In this document: one piece after another, positions 24,895 to 33,162 of the stretch
Layout of the letters: each line of letters starts with the position of its first letter
Numbering within the stretch: the stretch's first letter is position 1
DNA from: Scenedesmus sp. ARA3
Lineage: Eukaryota > Chlorophyta > Chlorophyceae > Sphaeropleales > Scenedesmaceae
Length of the DNA stretch: 64,000 nt
Assembly (NCBI GenBank): GCA_004335835.1
Contig: RWJK01001882.1
Coordinates: 9,210 to 73,209, forward strand
Direction: 5' to 3'
The notes under the pieces: model-generated
The model's database searches: none
Seen by the model: the letters and a program-made list of their open reading frames with translations, nothing else
Told to the model about the DNA's origin: nothing
Translations under genes and position numbers: made by a program

Positions 24895-27547
24895 ACCAGC
24901 CTGGTGCACTGAGTGCAACATCTGCCGCACAGACAACAAACACACCAACGGCAAATCATGAAAGAATGCAGTACATCGCAGCAACAGCGAAGCACAGAAA
25001 CAACCACAGCACCTACCTTCATGTGGAAAGGTACAGGCCCCTGGCCCTGCTGCTGCTGCTGCCGGCTGGCCAGCTCAGCGCACTGGGAATTATGCTGTAA
25101 GACAGCAATCAACTCCAGCAACACACTACAACAGAAGAAACCATAACACTTACCTTCATCAGGAAAGGCAGTGGGCCCTGGCCCTGCTGCTGCTGCCAGC
25201 TGGCCAGCTTAGCGCCCAACGCCTCAGGGTGGCCCCCCAGCCACTCGCCTAGGCCTGCACCAGCTTGGCCCGACTTGGCAAGAACAGAGGCAGCGCCACT
25301 TGGGTGGGTGCCAACCCTGCAGGCAGGTCAGCAGTGAACACAGCAGCTGCAGGTTGGCGTGTGTTTGAGCGTGCATTACGCATTAGAGAGGGTGTCCACC
25401 TTGCACACACGTAGCAGAAAGGTCGGCAGCAGCAGCAGCAGCAGCAGCAGATTCTGAGTGTGGTTTAGAACCAGGGCCTCAGGATGGTTGCCCAGCCACT
25501 GGCCAAGGCTGAGCCCTGACTTGCCCGATTTGGCCATAAAAATAATATATTAATAGAAATAATAGACTAAAAAATAGTGGCAGCTCCACTGGGGTGGCTG
25601 CCAACCCTGCAGGCATTAAGATGTAGCGGACAAGGTAGCGGCAGCGGCTGATTGTTCATGTGACATCAGCCTAGCCACTAGGGCCTTGGGGTGGAAACCG
25701 GGTCACTCGCCAAGGCTTGCCCAAGCATGGCACGACTTGGCATGCATTGTGGACAAGGTAGCAGCAGCGGTTGATTGTTCATGTGATATCAGCCCAGCTT
25801 TAGGGTGGAATCCCTGTCACTCGCCAAGGCTTGCCCCAGCATGGCCAGACTTGGCATTCAATATGGGGGCAGCTCCGCTTGGGTTGGTGCCGATGCTGAA
25901 GATCGTCACAAACTCCAAGCGGAGCCGCGTCCATTTTGAAGATGGCATACAACATTGCTTATGTACTAGTGCAGAAACCTCGTGGAACTGATGCCACTTT
26001 GTTGAAGGCAGCACACGCCGCAATGCTGGCAGAGAGCAGCTTCTTCAATTCCTGCGCTTTTTACCTGCTACAGTTGTGCAAAAAATCACAAGCAGCACAA
26101 GCTGCAAAAGCAGCTGTTTAAACCTACAACTGCTCTGCACAGCACGGACATACAGACGCCAGCGAGAGCAGCAACGCTGCAAAAGCAGCAAATGCGCAAC
26201 TCGCAAGCAACCCCTCCCACCCACCACAGCTCTGCAGAGGAGGTGAAAAAACGCTTGCAGAGCAGCAAGGACATACCGCATACACACAGCACACAAGCAG
26301 CGACAAAGCAGCACCCAGGCACATTTTCGTGTACATTGCTGCATCGACGGTGGCAGTTATTGCAGCCATGTACACCAAAATGTCCCTCGGTTTCTTCCTG
26401 AGCTGCGCATACCCCCACAGCGCGGCAGAACCCTGCTAACGCCGACGCCAAGTCACACATAAGACCCCAGTTACACACCACAGCCAACAAAACACACAAG
26501 CAGCGAGTGCACCACTTCACATGGACCAAAGCCCTGCAGAGCCAGCGTACAGCAGCAACAGCACACGCAGCACTGCACACTCACCACAGCTCTGCAAAGC
26601 GCGTGTTGCTGCTGCGTTCCACCCATCACAGCTCTCTGCCCAGCCCTTGGATACCAGTAGCAAGCAGCAAGCAGGGCACCCGCAACAAGCGGACCTACAA
26701 ACTCACCACCGCGGCACCACCAAACACCCCGACTCAAACAGCACACGAGCAGCACAGGCAGCACAGTCCATCGAGCACAGCTGTGCAAAGCAAACACACC
26801 GCAAACAACAACAGCAGCACGAGCTGCACTTCACACTTACCACAGCTCTGCAAAGCGCGTGTCGCTGTTGCCGGTCTTGGCTGCTGCCGCCTCCACACCA
26901 TTTGCGCGAGCCAGTGTCAGCACCTGCAATGCAGCAACATGCATGTATTTACGACCATGCAGCCCTCTCGTTCCTGAGGCAGAGCAGCGTTGAATGTAGC
27001 AGATCATGTTGCAACACGCCAGCATTGGTAGGTGTCAATGTGCATGGTGCACAGTGAACTAGTGCTAAGCATGGCAGCGGCTGCAACCCCAGCACAACCG
27101 CAGCAGCAAAACATCGTCTACGTTGCCCCATCTCGCCAAGCAGCACAAGCTGTGCAGCACAACTAGGTGCCCTGGTTTGCTGTCACCCTGAGCATAAATG
27201 GACGAGGAGGGCAGCAAACCAGGGCACCTGACATGCCGACTGCAGCTGCTCTTAAGTTAAGGTCTCAACTACCTTGGACAGTCAGCAACAATCAGGCGCA
27301 AGCATGCTGCTGCAGCGCAGCACAAGCACAACAACCACCTGAACTGCCGCACTGCGGCAGATGGCTGCAGATCTTTGCTAGCAGCTTCACTGCAGCGGGC
27401 AGCTGTCAATCCGCACCAATTCTGCAGTTTTGCAAGCGCATTACATGTGTCCGGCCATTGTATTTTGTGCAGCACACGCACCTTGCTGTCAAGTGAAGCG
27501 GGCACTCCCCAGTCATAGCTCTGGGTGGCACAGCGCAGCGGCAGCAT
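4343..27547 (-). CDS. PMI: mannose-6-phosphate isomerase (type I phosphomannose isomerase), 13 exons
   Basis: Interconverts fructose-6-phosphate and mannose-6-phosphate, feeding GDP-mannose for glycans, cell wall and ascorbate (family knowledge). Exons, 5' to 3': 27482-27547, 26841-26923, 25154-25316, 23957-24040, 21335-21401, 19832-19959, 17872-18073, 15932-16110, 15317-15443, 8443-8544, 7768-8084, 5242-5356, 4343-4653. Every junction has GT/AG and all phases join to one 647-residue frame. Visible motifs are CATQSYDWG (residues 6-14), ELWVGTHPSG (about 49-58), LPFLMK then PLQAHP with Zn ligands Gln115/His117, HKPEM with Glu142, PHAY with His361, a GLTG motif (383-386), EEFQAWHI, and FIPAGT near the C terminus. 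In-frame TGA just upstream supports the Met. It is longer than the usual ~400-450 residues because of Ala/Gln/Ser-rich inserts (about 190-320 and the C terminus). The Arg usual in R-A-G-(L/F)-T-P-K is Lys380 here. Almost every exon is flanked by echo copies of its own junctions. Confidence 0.88.
4654..4885 (-). repeat. two head copies of PMI exon 13
   Basis: Copies of the acceptor plus exon head (encoding versions of ALF-PAGTS-SFTGSS) start at about 4775 and 4872, upstream of the true acceptor at 4653, spaced 122 and about 97 bp. A (CAG)12 run (plus strand) at 4661-4697 immediately precedes the true acceptor and reads CTG in the gene's sense. Confidence 0.8.
4939..5000 (-). repeat. tail copy of PMI exon 12
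   Basis: On the minus strand this repeats the exon-12 tail (AGVV-DEA...AELHPG) followed by a GTGTGG donor, about 300 bp downstream of the true donor at 5241. Confidence 0.75.
5092..5154. repeat. inverted pair derived from the PMI exon-12 tail
   Basis: The exon-12 tail appears here once in minus orientation (GGTGCAGCTCTGCCTCATCA at 5092) and once in plus orientation (ending CAGAGCTGCACC near 5154). The ~24-bp arms match at about 21 positions around a short loop. It is the only inverted echo I found; all others are direct. Confidence 0.8.
5357..5800 (-). repeat. three head copies of PMI exon 12
   Basis: The sense motif CTGCAG/GTGATGGACCCTGGGCC (true exon start 5356) recurs with starts at 5474, 5589 and 5777, spaced 118, 115 and 188 bp. 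Copies keep the AG and the GPGLLLV-coding block, then diverge. The longer last interval contains the (CAG)30 run. Confidence 0.9.
5626..5715. repeat. (CAG)30 uninterrupted run
   Basis: Ninety bases of pure CAG within the PMI intron between exons 11 and 12, CTG in the transcribed sense. It is the longest uninterrupted triplet run in the window outside the gapped tract at 35.7 kb. Confidence 0.95.
6585..6659. repeat. perfect 28-bp inverted repeat with 19-nt loop
   Basis: Arms 6585-6612 and 6632-6659 are exact reverse complements (TTCATCAAACAGCACAAACC...). A direct, slightly diverged copy of the left arm follows at about 6679-6706. It lies in the PMI intron between exons 11 and 12, so the pre-mRNA would form a stable hairpin. 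Confidence 0.9.
6751..6800 (-). repeat. distal tail copy of PMI exon 11
   Basis: The sense sequence GGACAGAAGGGCATTGACATG followed by GTTGG repeats the last codons of exon 11 (GQKAIDM) and its donor, 1017 bp downstream of the true donor. Confidence 0.7.
6798..6858. repeat. ~21-bp GC-rich tandem, 3 copies
   Basis: CCCCTAACCCCGGCCT-GG recurs three times in a row with point changes. It superficially resembles a telomere motif but is not a telomeric array. Confidence 0.7.
7166..7214. repeat. perfect 15-bp inverted repeat with 19-nt loop
   Basis: Arms TAGGTTGCAGCCGCA (7166-7180) and its exact complement (7200-7214), with a 19-nt loop, as in the larger hairpin at 6585. Intronic in PMI. Confidence 0.9.
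7339..7380. repeat. two perfect palindromes
   Basis: A 22-bp perfect palindrome centred on GAATTC spans 7339-7360. A 14-bp palindrome (GGGCTTCGAAGCCC) spans 7367-7380. Both lie in the PMI intron between exons 11 and 12. Confidence 0.9.
7512..7550 (-). repeat. proximal tail copy of PMI exon 11
   Basis: The end of exon 11 (AAAGGCTGTTGACATG) plus a GTGAGT donor is repeated 256 bp downstream of the true donor at 7767. Confidence 0.75.
8211..8345 (-). repeat. two tail copies of PMI exon 10
   Basis: Copies of the LVD-VTA coding tail with donor end at 8211 (GTAAGC) and near 8321 (degenerate), downstream of the true end at 8443; steps are about 122 and 110 bp. Confidence 0.7.
8549..8632. repeat. 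(CAG/CAA)n run at the PMI exon-10 acceptor
   Basis: About 28 CAG triplets with a few CAA. In the sense strand the CTG run ends directly in CCAG, the 3' splice site of exon 10, so the triplet run occupies the place of a polypyrimidine tract. Confidence 0.9.
8745..9560. repeat. ~415-bp tandem duplication
   Basis: 8745-9159 and 9163-9560 are diverged copies in the same order. Shared blocks include GGAGATCAGCGGGTGTTGGAA-type sequence, the CCAAGTCCGC-GATGTCCC block, the CACCCACACATTCTGAAC block, and the CAGCTGGTGGAGGATATGCAG block. It lies inside the 6.8-kb PMI intron 9. Confidence 0.85.
9840..14905. repeat. intronic satellite, ~22 units of ~245 bp with inverted-repeat core
   Basis: A 5-kb degenerate array fills most of PMI intron 9 (8545-15316). 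Each unit contains a core bounded by CTGCACAGCATGCTGCTGCTGG and CCAGCAGCGGCAAGCTGTGCAG. These arms are imperfect reverse complements (20 of 22 in the unit at 13124-13200) around a 30-45 nt centre. A second conserved block (CATTGCTGGTGGACTGGTG) lies between cores. Cores occur near 10117, 10372, 10645, 10890, 11090, 11220, 11495, 11758, 12027, 12292, 12530, 12633, 12883, 13124, 13360, 13602, 13863, 14108, 14250, 14475, 14708 and 14805. No conserved reading frame runs through the units. Confidence 0.85.
15100..15175 (-). repeat. degenerate copy of the PMI exon-9 middle
   Basis: On the minus strand GGTGGTGCTGGGGGCCTGGGG and the following GATGCTGTGCTGA match the exon-9 sequence coding VVLGPGDAVL, with an extra G that breaks the frame. 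It is downstream of the true exon (15317-15443). Confidence 0.7.
15691..15800 (-). repeat. tail copy of PMI exon 8
   Basis: Repeats about 100 bp of exon-8 tail (HSSDLTLAMGVVSEPGG...DAMIK) and a GTAAGC donor, 241 bp downstream of the true end at 15932. Confidence 0.85.
16111..17185 (-). repeat. array of seven PMI exon-8 head copies
   Basis: The acceptor plus exon-8 head (PSQPGVKVPTTGTSSKATIAE coding block in the true exon) recurs with starts at 16263, 16426, 16580, 16739, 16891, 17048 and 17181. The true start is 16110. Steps are 153, 163, 154, 159, 152, 157 and 133 bp. Most copies keep TGCAG at the boundary. Unit lengths are not multiples of three, so a transcript reading across copies would change frame. 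Confidence 0.95.
17620..17775 (-). repeat. tail copy of PMI exon 7
   Basis: Encodes a close version of LQEVLKRLQAQQ-GSGA-LLPAGTQ, including the Ala run, downstream of the true exon 7 (17872-18073). Confidence 0.85.
18074..18850 (-). repeat. array of PMI exon-7 head copies
   Basis: The acceptor plus the block coding ALAAMWQQLLLHTPPDLAS recurs with starts at 18215, 18339, 18463, 18583 and 18709, and as a degenerate copy near 18840. The true start is 18073. Steps are 142, 124, 124, 120 and 126 bp. Confidence 0.95.
19221..19760 (-). repeat. array of PMI exon-6 tail copies
   Basis: The exon-6 tail (LGDSNVQAYLAAGP...ARQQ) and its donor are repeated with ends at 19671, 19520 and 19361; the true end is 19832. 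Steps are 161, 151 and 159 bp. A remnant lies near 19221. Confidence 0.92.
19960..20275 (-). repeat. array of PMI exon-6 head copies
   Basis: The acceptor plus the head of exon 6 (GFLAFDKMSQLLG) recurs with starts at 20065, 20168 and 20267; the true start is 19959. Steps are 106, 103 and 99 bp. CAG runs (CTG in sense) separate the copies. Confidence 0.92.
21660..22310. repeat. ~240-bp tandem repeat, three copies
   Basis: Blocks CCCAGGAACAAAGC/GGACAC and CATCCAAGCCAAGGCTGT recur near 21690-21840, 21910-22100 and 22167-22300. It lies in PMI intron 4. Unlike the junction arrays, I cannot match the unit to exon 4 or 5. Confidence 0.75.
22850..23160. repeat. diverged two-copy repeat
   Basis: ACCACATGTTGACGTGCTGCAAG... 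near 22859 and a CTCATGTTGGTGTGCTGCAAGC block near 23109, both followed by a G-A-TGT-GACAC element, are related. GATAACCAAT is also tripled near 22957-22981. PMI intron 4. Confidence 0.6.
23320..23580. repeat. diverged two-copy repeat
   Basis: The block around CTACAACACTG-AGCAGCAGTGTGGCAGA occurs near 23332 and 23512 with the following TG-CACTGGTGGCA element (180-bp step). PMI intron 4. Confidence 0.65.
23842..23900 (-). repeat. tail copy of PMI exon 4
   Basis: Repeats ACCGCCAAAAAGCTGCACCAG...CCCAAG and a GTGAGG donor, coding GTAKKLHQKDPK, 115 bp downstream of the true end at 23957. Confidence 0.9.
24446..25090 (-). repeat. array of PMI exon-3 tail copies
   Basis: The exon-3 tail (QQQGQGPLPFLMK) plus donor is repeated with ends at 25017, 24819 and 24698; the true end is 25154. 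Weaker copies lie near 24583 and 24446. CTG runs of up to 13 units precede several copies. Confidence 0.88.
25317..25900 (-). repeat. array of PMI exon-3 head copies
   Basis: Upstream of the true exon-3 start (25316), copies of the GTHPSGAA-coding head begin near 25596 and 25892, with a partial copy at about 25700-25780. The 25892 copy stays open for about 30 codons (SGAAPILNAKSGHAGASLGE) and then hits a stop. Confidence 0.85.
26225..26640 (-). repeat. tail copies of PMI exon 2
   Basis: The exon-2 tail (sense ...TTTGCAGAGCTGTG followed by GTGAGT/GTGGGT) is repeated with ends at 26585 and 26225, plus a weaker copy near 26630; the true end is 26841. Confidence 0.75.
27165..27229. repeat. perfect 18-bp inverted repeat
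   Basis: AGGTGCCCTGGTTTGCTG at 27165-27182 is the exact complement of 27212-27229, with a 29-nt loop. It lies in PMI intron 1. Confidence 0.9.
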
Positions 27548-29254
27548 GGCTGCTCACAACTGCTGCTGCTGCTGCTGCTGCTGAAAGGACTGCGCTGTAC
27601 AGGACCACAGTTGCGAAGCACAGCAGCAGCAGTGCCTGGAACGCCTGATGGTGCTGTAGAAACGCGGGCTTGACAGCAGCACTGGTAATCTGGGTATTCC
27701 GTTGGTCGAGTTTGTGATTGCGTGGGCTGTAGGCAGCAGGGATGAGTGCAGCAAGTCAAGCACAGATCAGCAGCTGCAGTAGGCGATATAAGCAGCGCAG
27801 ATCTGAATGGTGGCATGCATGCCGTGCTGTGCATTGCAGCTGTAGATAAGCTGTGCTGCGTTCTGGATCTTTCTGTGCTTTTGATATCGTAGTTCATGTG
27901 TTGCAGAGTGCTACGTTGGTCAAGTGCATGCTGGTTGAGAAGGAGGTAGGCAGCAGCAGCAGATCACTGTTGGGACAGCAGCAGCAGCAACAGCGGCACC
28001 ATTTCTGAGTCGCACGCACTTGAAGCATACAATGGATGCGATCACATGGTTCAAACGAGCACAGTGAACATTACCGTGTGAACCAGCCTTGTTGCGGAGC
28101 AATATATGCGGGTAGTGCGCGACGAAGCAGCAGGAGAAGCTGATCTGTTCAACACCACTCATCGAAGCAGAAATTGTTTGTGTTGAAGCACAGTCCGCAC
28201 CGACTGCAGGGCAGTTGCGATATGCTGAAGCGGCATGTGTAATCCTTGGACCCCTCCCAACAGAACACCTGCTGACCTTGCACGGGTGATTTGAACGTTC
28301 ATTTGGCGCCTAAACCTTCATTCTGCTGTTATAGTAATGTTCACTCATTGTTTTTTCGGCTAAGAGTGATGTCAGCGCTGAGACAAAGACACCAAGTTTT
28401 CTCACTGCTGTCACACCCCGCAGTTACAGGCTGACTGCCAGTGGCTCAGCTGGTTTTTTTTTCACGCAATCAACATGCATGCCTGCGCAAACTGTAATCT
28501 ATATTTGGAAACCTCTGTTGAAATATTATGGTGCAATGATGCAGAATGTAAGCAAGGGAAGTGCCTGAGTTACTCCTGCAGTAACACTGGGCCTCGGCTG
28601 TTGTGTAAATTTGTTCACTTTCCACCAAGTCTGCTGTGCCGAACCTCAATGCCAGGTTTACTGTTTACAGGTATCCTTGACAGTCACGGCTACTGTGTTG
28701 CAGGCAGTACCACCAAAGACATAAAACAAGGTGAAATGTCACAAAGCTGTCACAAGTATGCATACAATCTTCTGATGGTGCCTAGACCTACCAGCAATAT
28801 GACAGAACAGCACCCAAGATATCCCTGAGAAGTATGCACAAAGGTGTGGGCATCGCACACCTCTGCAATTGCTCCTCATCCGCCCTGACCCGCAAGACCA
28901 CCAGAATGCTGCTAGGTTCTTCCCCAGACATACTTCGCTCCTGATCGTGATTGGGTTTCCACTCCCTCACCAGGTCAAGTACAGAAAAGGGAGTATACCA
29001 GGCTGCAAATGCTGCTTGCCGCAGTAGCTGCAGGCGAGATGCATGGGCTCAAACCATGAGGCGGCATGATCAGCAGCCGCACACCAATCAATGGCCTTGA
29101 AAAAGCAGAGTTGTTAGCAGCCATGCCACATTAGCGCGCCGCGTCATGACTCACAGGAAGACGAGCAAAACATGTGTTGGCAAAAACAGAGAAATGCAAA
29201 GCTGCAGGCGCTAAACAGCTGCCAGACACAAAGTCAAACACAAAAGCTGAGTCA
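27548..29254. other. intergenic region upstream of PMI
   Basis: Contains the PMI 5' flank and the 3' flank of the next minus-strand gene. A plus-strand open frame at 28475-28828 (117 codons, Cys-rich) sits in locally AT-richer sequence, but I recognise no domain and do not call it a gene. Confidence 0.4.
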
Positions 29255-29474
29255 TCAGCAGTGGTTGACCACACCACCACCCCACGCCAACTTGGCAGCG
29301 CCTAACGCTCAGGCATCTGCATGCCATTCAAAGGTAACTTGTTATACTCAGCAGCCGCAGTTGACCACAACATGCACCAGGCTGACCTTGCAACAGGGTA
29401 AGCAAAAGCATCAACAGCCGCATGCATCTTGTGCCACCCAAAAACATTGAGGCTCAAAGTCAAAGTCAACTCCC
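29255..29474 (-). repeat. two tail copies of the Cys-rich gene's terminal exon
   Basis: The true 3' end codes VDLVDGVVNYGC-stop (stop at 29475). Copies ending in GC-stop or HC-stop lie at 29348 (SLVHVVVNCGC) and 29255 (VVNHC), steps 127 and 93 bp, in the 3' flank. Confidence 0.8.
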
Positions 29475-30677
29475 TTAGCAGCCGTAGTTGACCACACCAT
29501 CCACCAGGTCAACCTCAGCCAGCGGCCTACAGCTAGGGCCCAGCGCTGCAGCAGCACTTGAACCCTTTTCAAACACCGCACCCAGCTGCTTGTCTGCCAG
29601 CAGGCTCCTCCTACGGTCCTTGCCGCTGCTGCCTGTGCCCTTGTTTCGGTCTGCTGCTGCTTCTGGCGTCTGTTCATAGGCAGGGCCGGCCTCCTGCTCA
29701 AAAGCAGAACCACGGATGATGGGGAAGCCACACACCAAGCCTTCACAGCAGGATGCGCTGCACATGCACATGCTGTACTTTGCGGTGCACTGGTTAGACA
29801 GTAGGCCGCCCGAGAAGAGGGACTTCAGCTGGGCGTCTTGTACAGTAGCTGTTTCACCGTCAGGCTGGTCTGCTGCTGCGGTGGTGGTGGTGTAGCCATT
29901 GTTAGGGTAGGTGATGCTGGCCTGTGTGTTGCTGTCGTCTGTTGGTGGGTTGAGATTGACAGAGGCAGGCAGGGGGTAGCAGGGCAAGCAGTTGTGAGGG
30001 CGGCAGTGATGCATGGTTCAGGGGCAGAGCTTGTTGACTGCTGCTGCTGAGTCATGTCGAACTAGCAGCATGGTGTGGTTTCTCTTGCAGGAGAGGGACC
30101 CCCTCTCCTGCAAGGAATCACAGGTTACGTATGTGTACAACCCTGATCTTTGGGAAGGCAACACAAAGGGGCCGCTACAATGCTGTGTACGGGGTGCAGA
30201 CACCATCCAAGGTATCAGCCCTAGCTGCTGCTGCTGCATGTCCAGCGGATTTGCTTGCAGGAACGGACACGGTCACTGCTGAAGCTGTTCTATATCATGC
30301 AAAAGATGATATTGAAGGTAATCAGGCTGGCAAGTGACAGCGAAAGTGCTGCAACTTGAGGAATGAGCTTGCAGGAACTCACCCGGGGAGCACTGGCAGG
30401 AGCACTTGCCACACTCATACTTCGTGCCTTTCATGCCATGGGGGCATGGGTAGCGCATGCAGGGATCGTTGCCACACTTGACACGAGGCAGGTTGTTTGG
30501 GCATGTCGTGTTCTGCGAAACTGGAGAACTAGCTGTTCCCGCCTCCTGCTGCTGCAGGCTACGGTGCTGCTGCAGGCCAAACCCGGTCAGGCCTGACCTC
30601 GCCGCATGCAGACTAGTGATGGATGATAGACAAACAAGCAATAAAATCGCACGCATAAGCGCTGTCTGAGAAGGCAT
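29475..30677 (-). CDS. secreted cysteine-rich protein
   Basis: Proposed two-exon model: exon 1 is 30383-30677 and exon 2 is 29475-29938, with a phase-1 junction that joins cleanly to give 252 residues. The N terminus is a signal peptide (Met1 or Met8, then AILLLVCLSSITSLHA). A compact Cys cluster follows at about residues 57-95 (TTCPNN, KCGNDPCMRYPCPHG, ECGKCSCQC). Its spacing recalls antistasin-type or other small disulfide-rich modules, but I would not assign a family. A second cluster (NQCTAKYSMCMCSASCCEG) lies in exon 2, followed by an Ala/Gly/Ser-rich region containing a basic DRRRS site and a terminal GC. The role is unknown; an extracellular or cell-wall location is inferred. The intron (29939-30382) might hide another small exon. 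The terminal exon is echoed downstream. Confidence 0.65.
30084..30114. repeat. 14-bp palindrome containing two mirrored CTTGCAG sites
   Basis: CTTGCAGGAGAGGG, a 3-nt spacer, then its exact complement. Both strands therefore display CTTGCAG/GAGAGGG, a consensus-like 3' splice site. It lies in the intron of the Cys-rich gene. Confidence 0.85.
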
Positions 30678-30805
30678 GGTCGAGGACTGCGAGTTCGAAG
30701 TGTGTTTTGCAAACAGCTCGCAATAAGCGCTTCTGGTTGTATGGCAGCAACGTGACGAAGAGTTTAAACGTGAGTGAATTATTTTCTCAACCAGTTTGAC
30801 TGGTG

Positions 30806-30813
30806 CTTTTATA
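30806..30813 (-). promoter_or_regulatory. TATA box of the Cys-rich gene
   Basis: TATAAAAG on the minus strand about 130 bp upstream of the proposed ATG (30677). It is flanked by GGT/ACC dyad sequence. Its position fits a core promoter with a ~100-nt leader. Confidence 0.5.
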
Positions 30814-30969
30814 CCAGCCGTGTTGGGATGGCTTGCTGTCCAGGGTTTCAGGGTCTGACAGTTGATTCAAATTGAGCACTACGTCAACCATTCACCGTGG
30901 GAGACCGACTGGGCCTGGCCCCACGGATTTCTACCTTATCCTCTTTGATAAGGCTGGTAGCACAATAAC

Positions 30970-31749
30970 GTGAACATCACAACCCTGTGTAGAAGCTCCC
31001 TTGCAGTGGCCCAGTCTAAAAGTAGCGCTGTCATGTGCACAAGCAGCATGCTATGCCTCGAGTGCGTTGTTGACGTTGTTGATTTTACGGTTTGGACAAG
31101 CATTCAGCAAGCCAGCTCCCAACTGCAGTTCATAACATACTGCTGCACAGTTGTAAGGCAACAACCAGCATGCTGTGCGCCACAAATGCGGCTGTGCTTT
31201 GCAGCGCAGCTGCAGCAGTGGCACATACTGCTGTGCACACCAGCGTCGCTGCTGGCATGCTTCATACCAACACCTGCATGTAGACAGTTGTTTGTGTGCA
31301 GGCTGCCAGTACGCAAGCTGCAGCCAGGCGAGGTATGCAGGGCACAGCTGATGTCTACACTGCACCATACATCAGGACGGCAGCGCTCCTTCCAGGACAA
31401 TTTATGCAGGCAGCCTGCTGCACAGCTGACACCAGTTCCTCACACCAACCAAACTTATGCTGATGCCAGCTGTATTTTCCAGTGGCCACACAGCACATTC
31501 AGCAACCTTGATGTGTGTGCGAAGGTTCGCAACTGTTACTGTTGCTGTCACTGCTGCTTCTCCCTGCTGCTCCAACCCACACCCTTGCTGTGTGTCATAC
31601 ACACTGCACCTAATATGCAGCATTGCATGCTCAAAATGATAGAACCTGTGGAGCTGCTGTTTAGCAAAGCAGCTGATTCCTCATCTCTGCAACATGCTGC
31701 TGCTGTTGTTCCAGATATCTATACCGTATGTATTGTTGCGCTGCCATGA
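30970..31749 (+). other. unrecognised 259-codon open frame
   Basis: Open for 259 codons from an ATG at 30970, but the predicted peptide is rich in Cys/Leu/Gln with no domain, signal peptide or repeats. It lies between the promoter of the Cys-rich gene and the 39-bp minisatellite. A chance open frame in triplet-rich DNA is as likely as a gene. Confidence 0.2.
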
Positions 31750-31834
31750 GAAACAGCACTGGCCACCCATGTGTGTGTGCAGGTACACACATAACTGGCT
31801 CCTGCAAGATACAGCATCACAGAATGAGCCAGCA

Positions 31835-32640
31835 AATCTCGCAAGCTGCAGCACCATGGTGTGATTCGAGCACTTCCTGCAAGCACTTCCTGCGAGCTGC
31901 AGCGTGCACACTGGCTCCTGCAAGCTGCGTCACCCCAGTATATGCAAAGCAAACACGGCAAGCTGCACTGCCACAGTATGATTCAAGCATATCCTGTAAA
32001 CTGCAGCACCACAATGTGCACGAAGCAAATTCTGCAAGGTGCAGCACCACAGTATGTGTCAAGCACACGCTGCAAGCTGCAGCATGCACACTGGCTCTTG
32101 CAAGCTGCGCACCCCAGTATGTGCGAAGCAAACACTGCAGGCTGTAGTGGCACAGTATGAGCCAAGCAAATCCTGCAAACTGCAGCACCACAGTGTGCAG
32201 AAAGCATTTCTACAAGCTGCAGCACCACAGTATACGTCAAGCACATGCTGCGAGCTGCAGCAGCATGCTGGCTCCTGCAAGCTGCGGCATCACAGCAGAC
32301 ACCACAAGCTGCAGCGTCACAGTATGAGCCAACCGAATCTTGCAAGCTCCAGCACCACAGTGTGCACCAAGCGAATCCTGCAAGCTGCGGTGCCTCAGTA
32401 TGAGCCAAGCACCCACTGCAGGCTGCAGCATGCACACTGGCTGCTGCAAGCTGTTGCATCACAGCATCAGCCCAGTAATCATTGCCAGTTGCTGCACCGT
32501 ATGAGCCAAGCAAACTTTGCAAGCTGCAGCAACACATTATGAGCCAAGCAGACGCTGCAAGCTGCAGCATTGCAGTATGAGCCAGGCACTCGCCGCAAGC
32601 TGCAGCACGCACACTGGCTCCTGCAAGCTGCAGCTTTGCA
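31835..32640. repeat. ~39-bp minisatellite, about 20 degenerate units
   Basis: The consensus on the plus strand is CTGCAAGCTGCAGCACCACA followed by GTATGAGCCAAGCAAAT. Units of 37-39 bp are interspersed with a shorter variant containing GCATGCACACTGGCTCCTG. Read on the minus strand it stays largely open and gives ~13-residue Cys/Leu/Ala repeats, but stops and shifts between frames argue against a protein. Each minus-strand unit carries TTGCAG. Confidence 0.85.
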
Positions 32641-32937
32641 AAATGACCCACGTTGGTGCTGCACACACTGAATAGGTATGCTTGTCAACACGCTTGTCAA
32701 CACACAATCGCCCCTCAGACAAGTTCTCTTGTTCTCTCCCACAGCATGGCCATGCAGCAATTGACTGGGCGCTCAACATCTTCAACACCGTATGAAGATG
32801 CTGCTGCTGCTGCTGCTGCCGCTGCTGCTGCACATGCTGGCCTCCTCACGCCCGGACACCCAAAGCACACCGTGTTTACTCTGCTGTTGTTTTCCCTGCT
32901 GCTGCAACTTAGCAGCAGCATGCAGCTGCGCATGTGC

Positions 32938-32940
32938 CAC

Positions 32941-32988
<48 letters not shown>
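32938..32988. repeat. (CTG)n run
   Basis: About 16 CTG triplets on the plus strand in the intergenic region beside the small membrane-protein gene. Confidence 0.9.
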
Positions 32989-32989
<1 letters not shown>

Positions 32990-33162
32990 CTCCTGGCAGC
33001 ACAGCATGCTGCGCTGCCGAGCCCAAGTGCTCCTGCCCTTTCCTCATTCATTTTGTTTTCAGCAGCTCTTCACGCACCCACCGCAATGCTGGTGTCACTG
33101 GGAAAGCAAGCTGCCAGTGTCACCAGCAGGTGTCACCCGCCCCAGCCCCTGCGTGCTCCGCT

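Noticed and set aside
30970..31749. 259-codon plus-strand frame as a gene
   Set aside because: No domain, no splice support and no conserved repeat; kept only as a low-confidence open frame.
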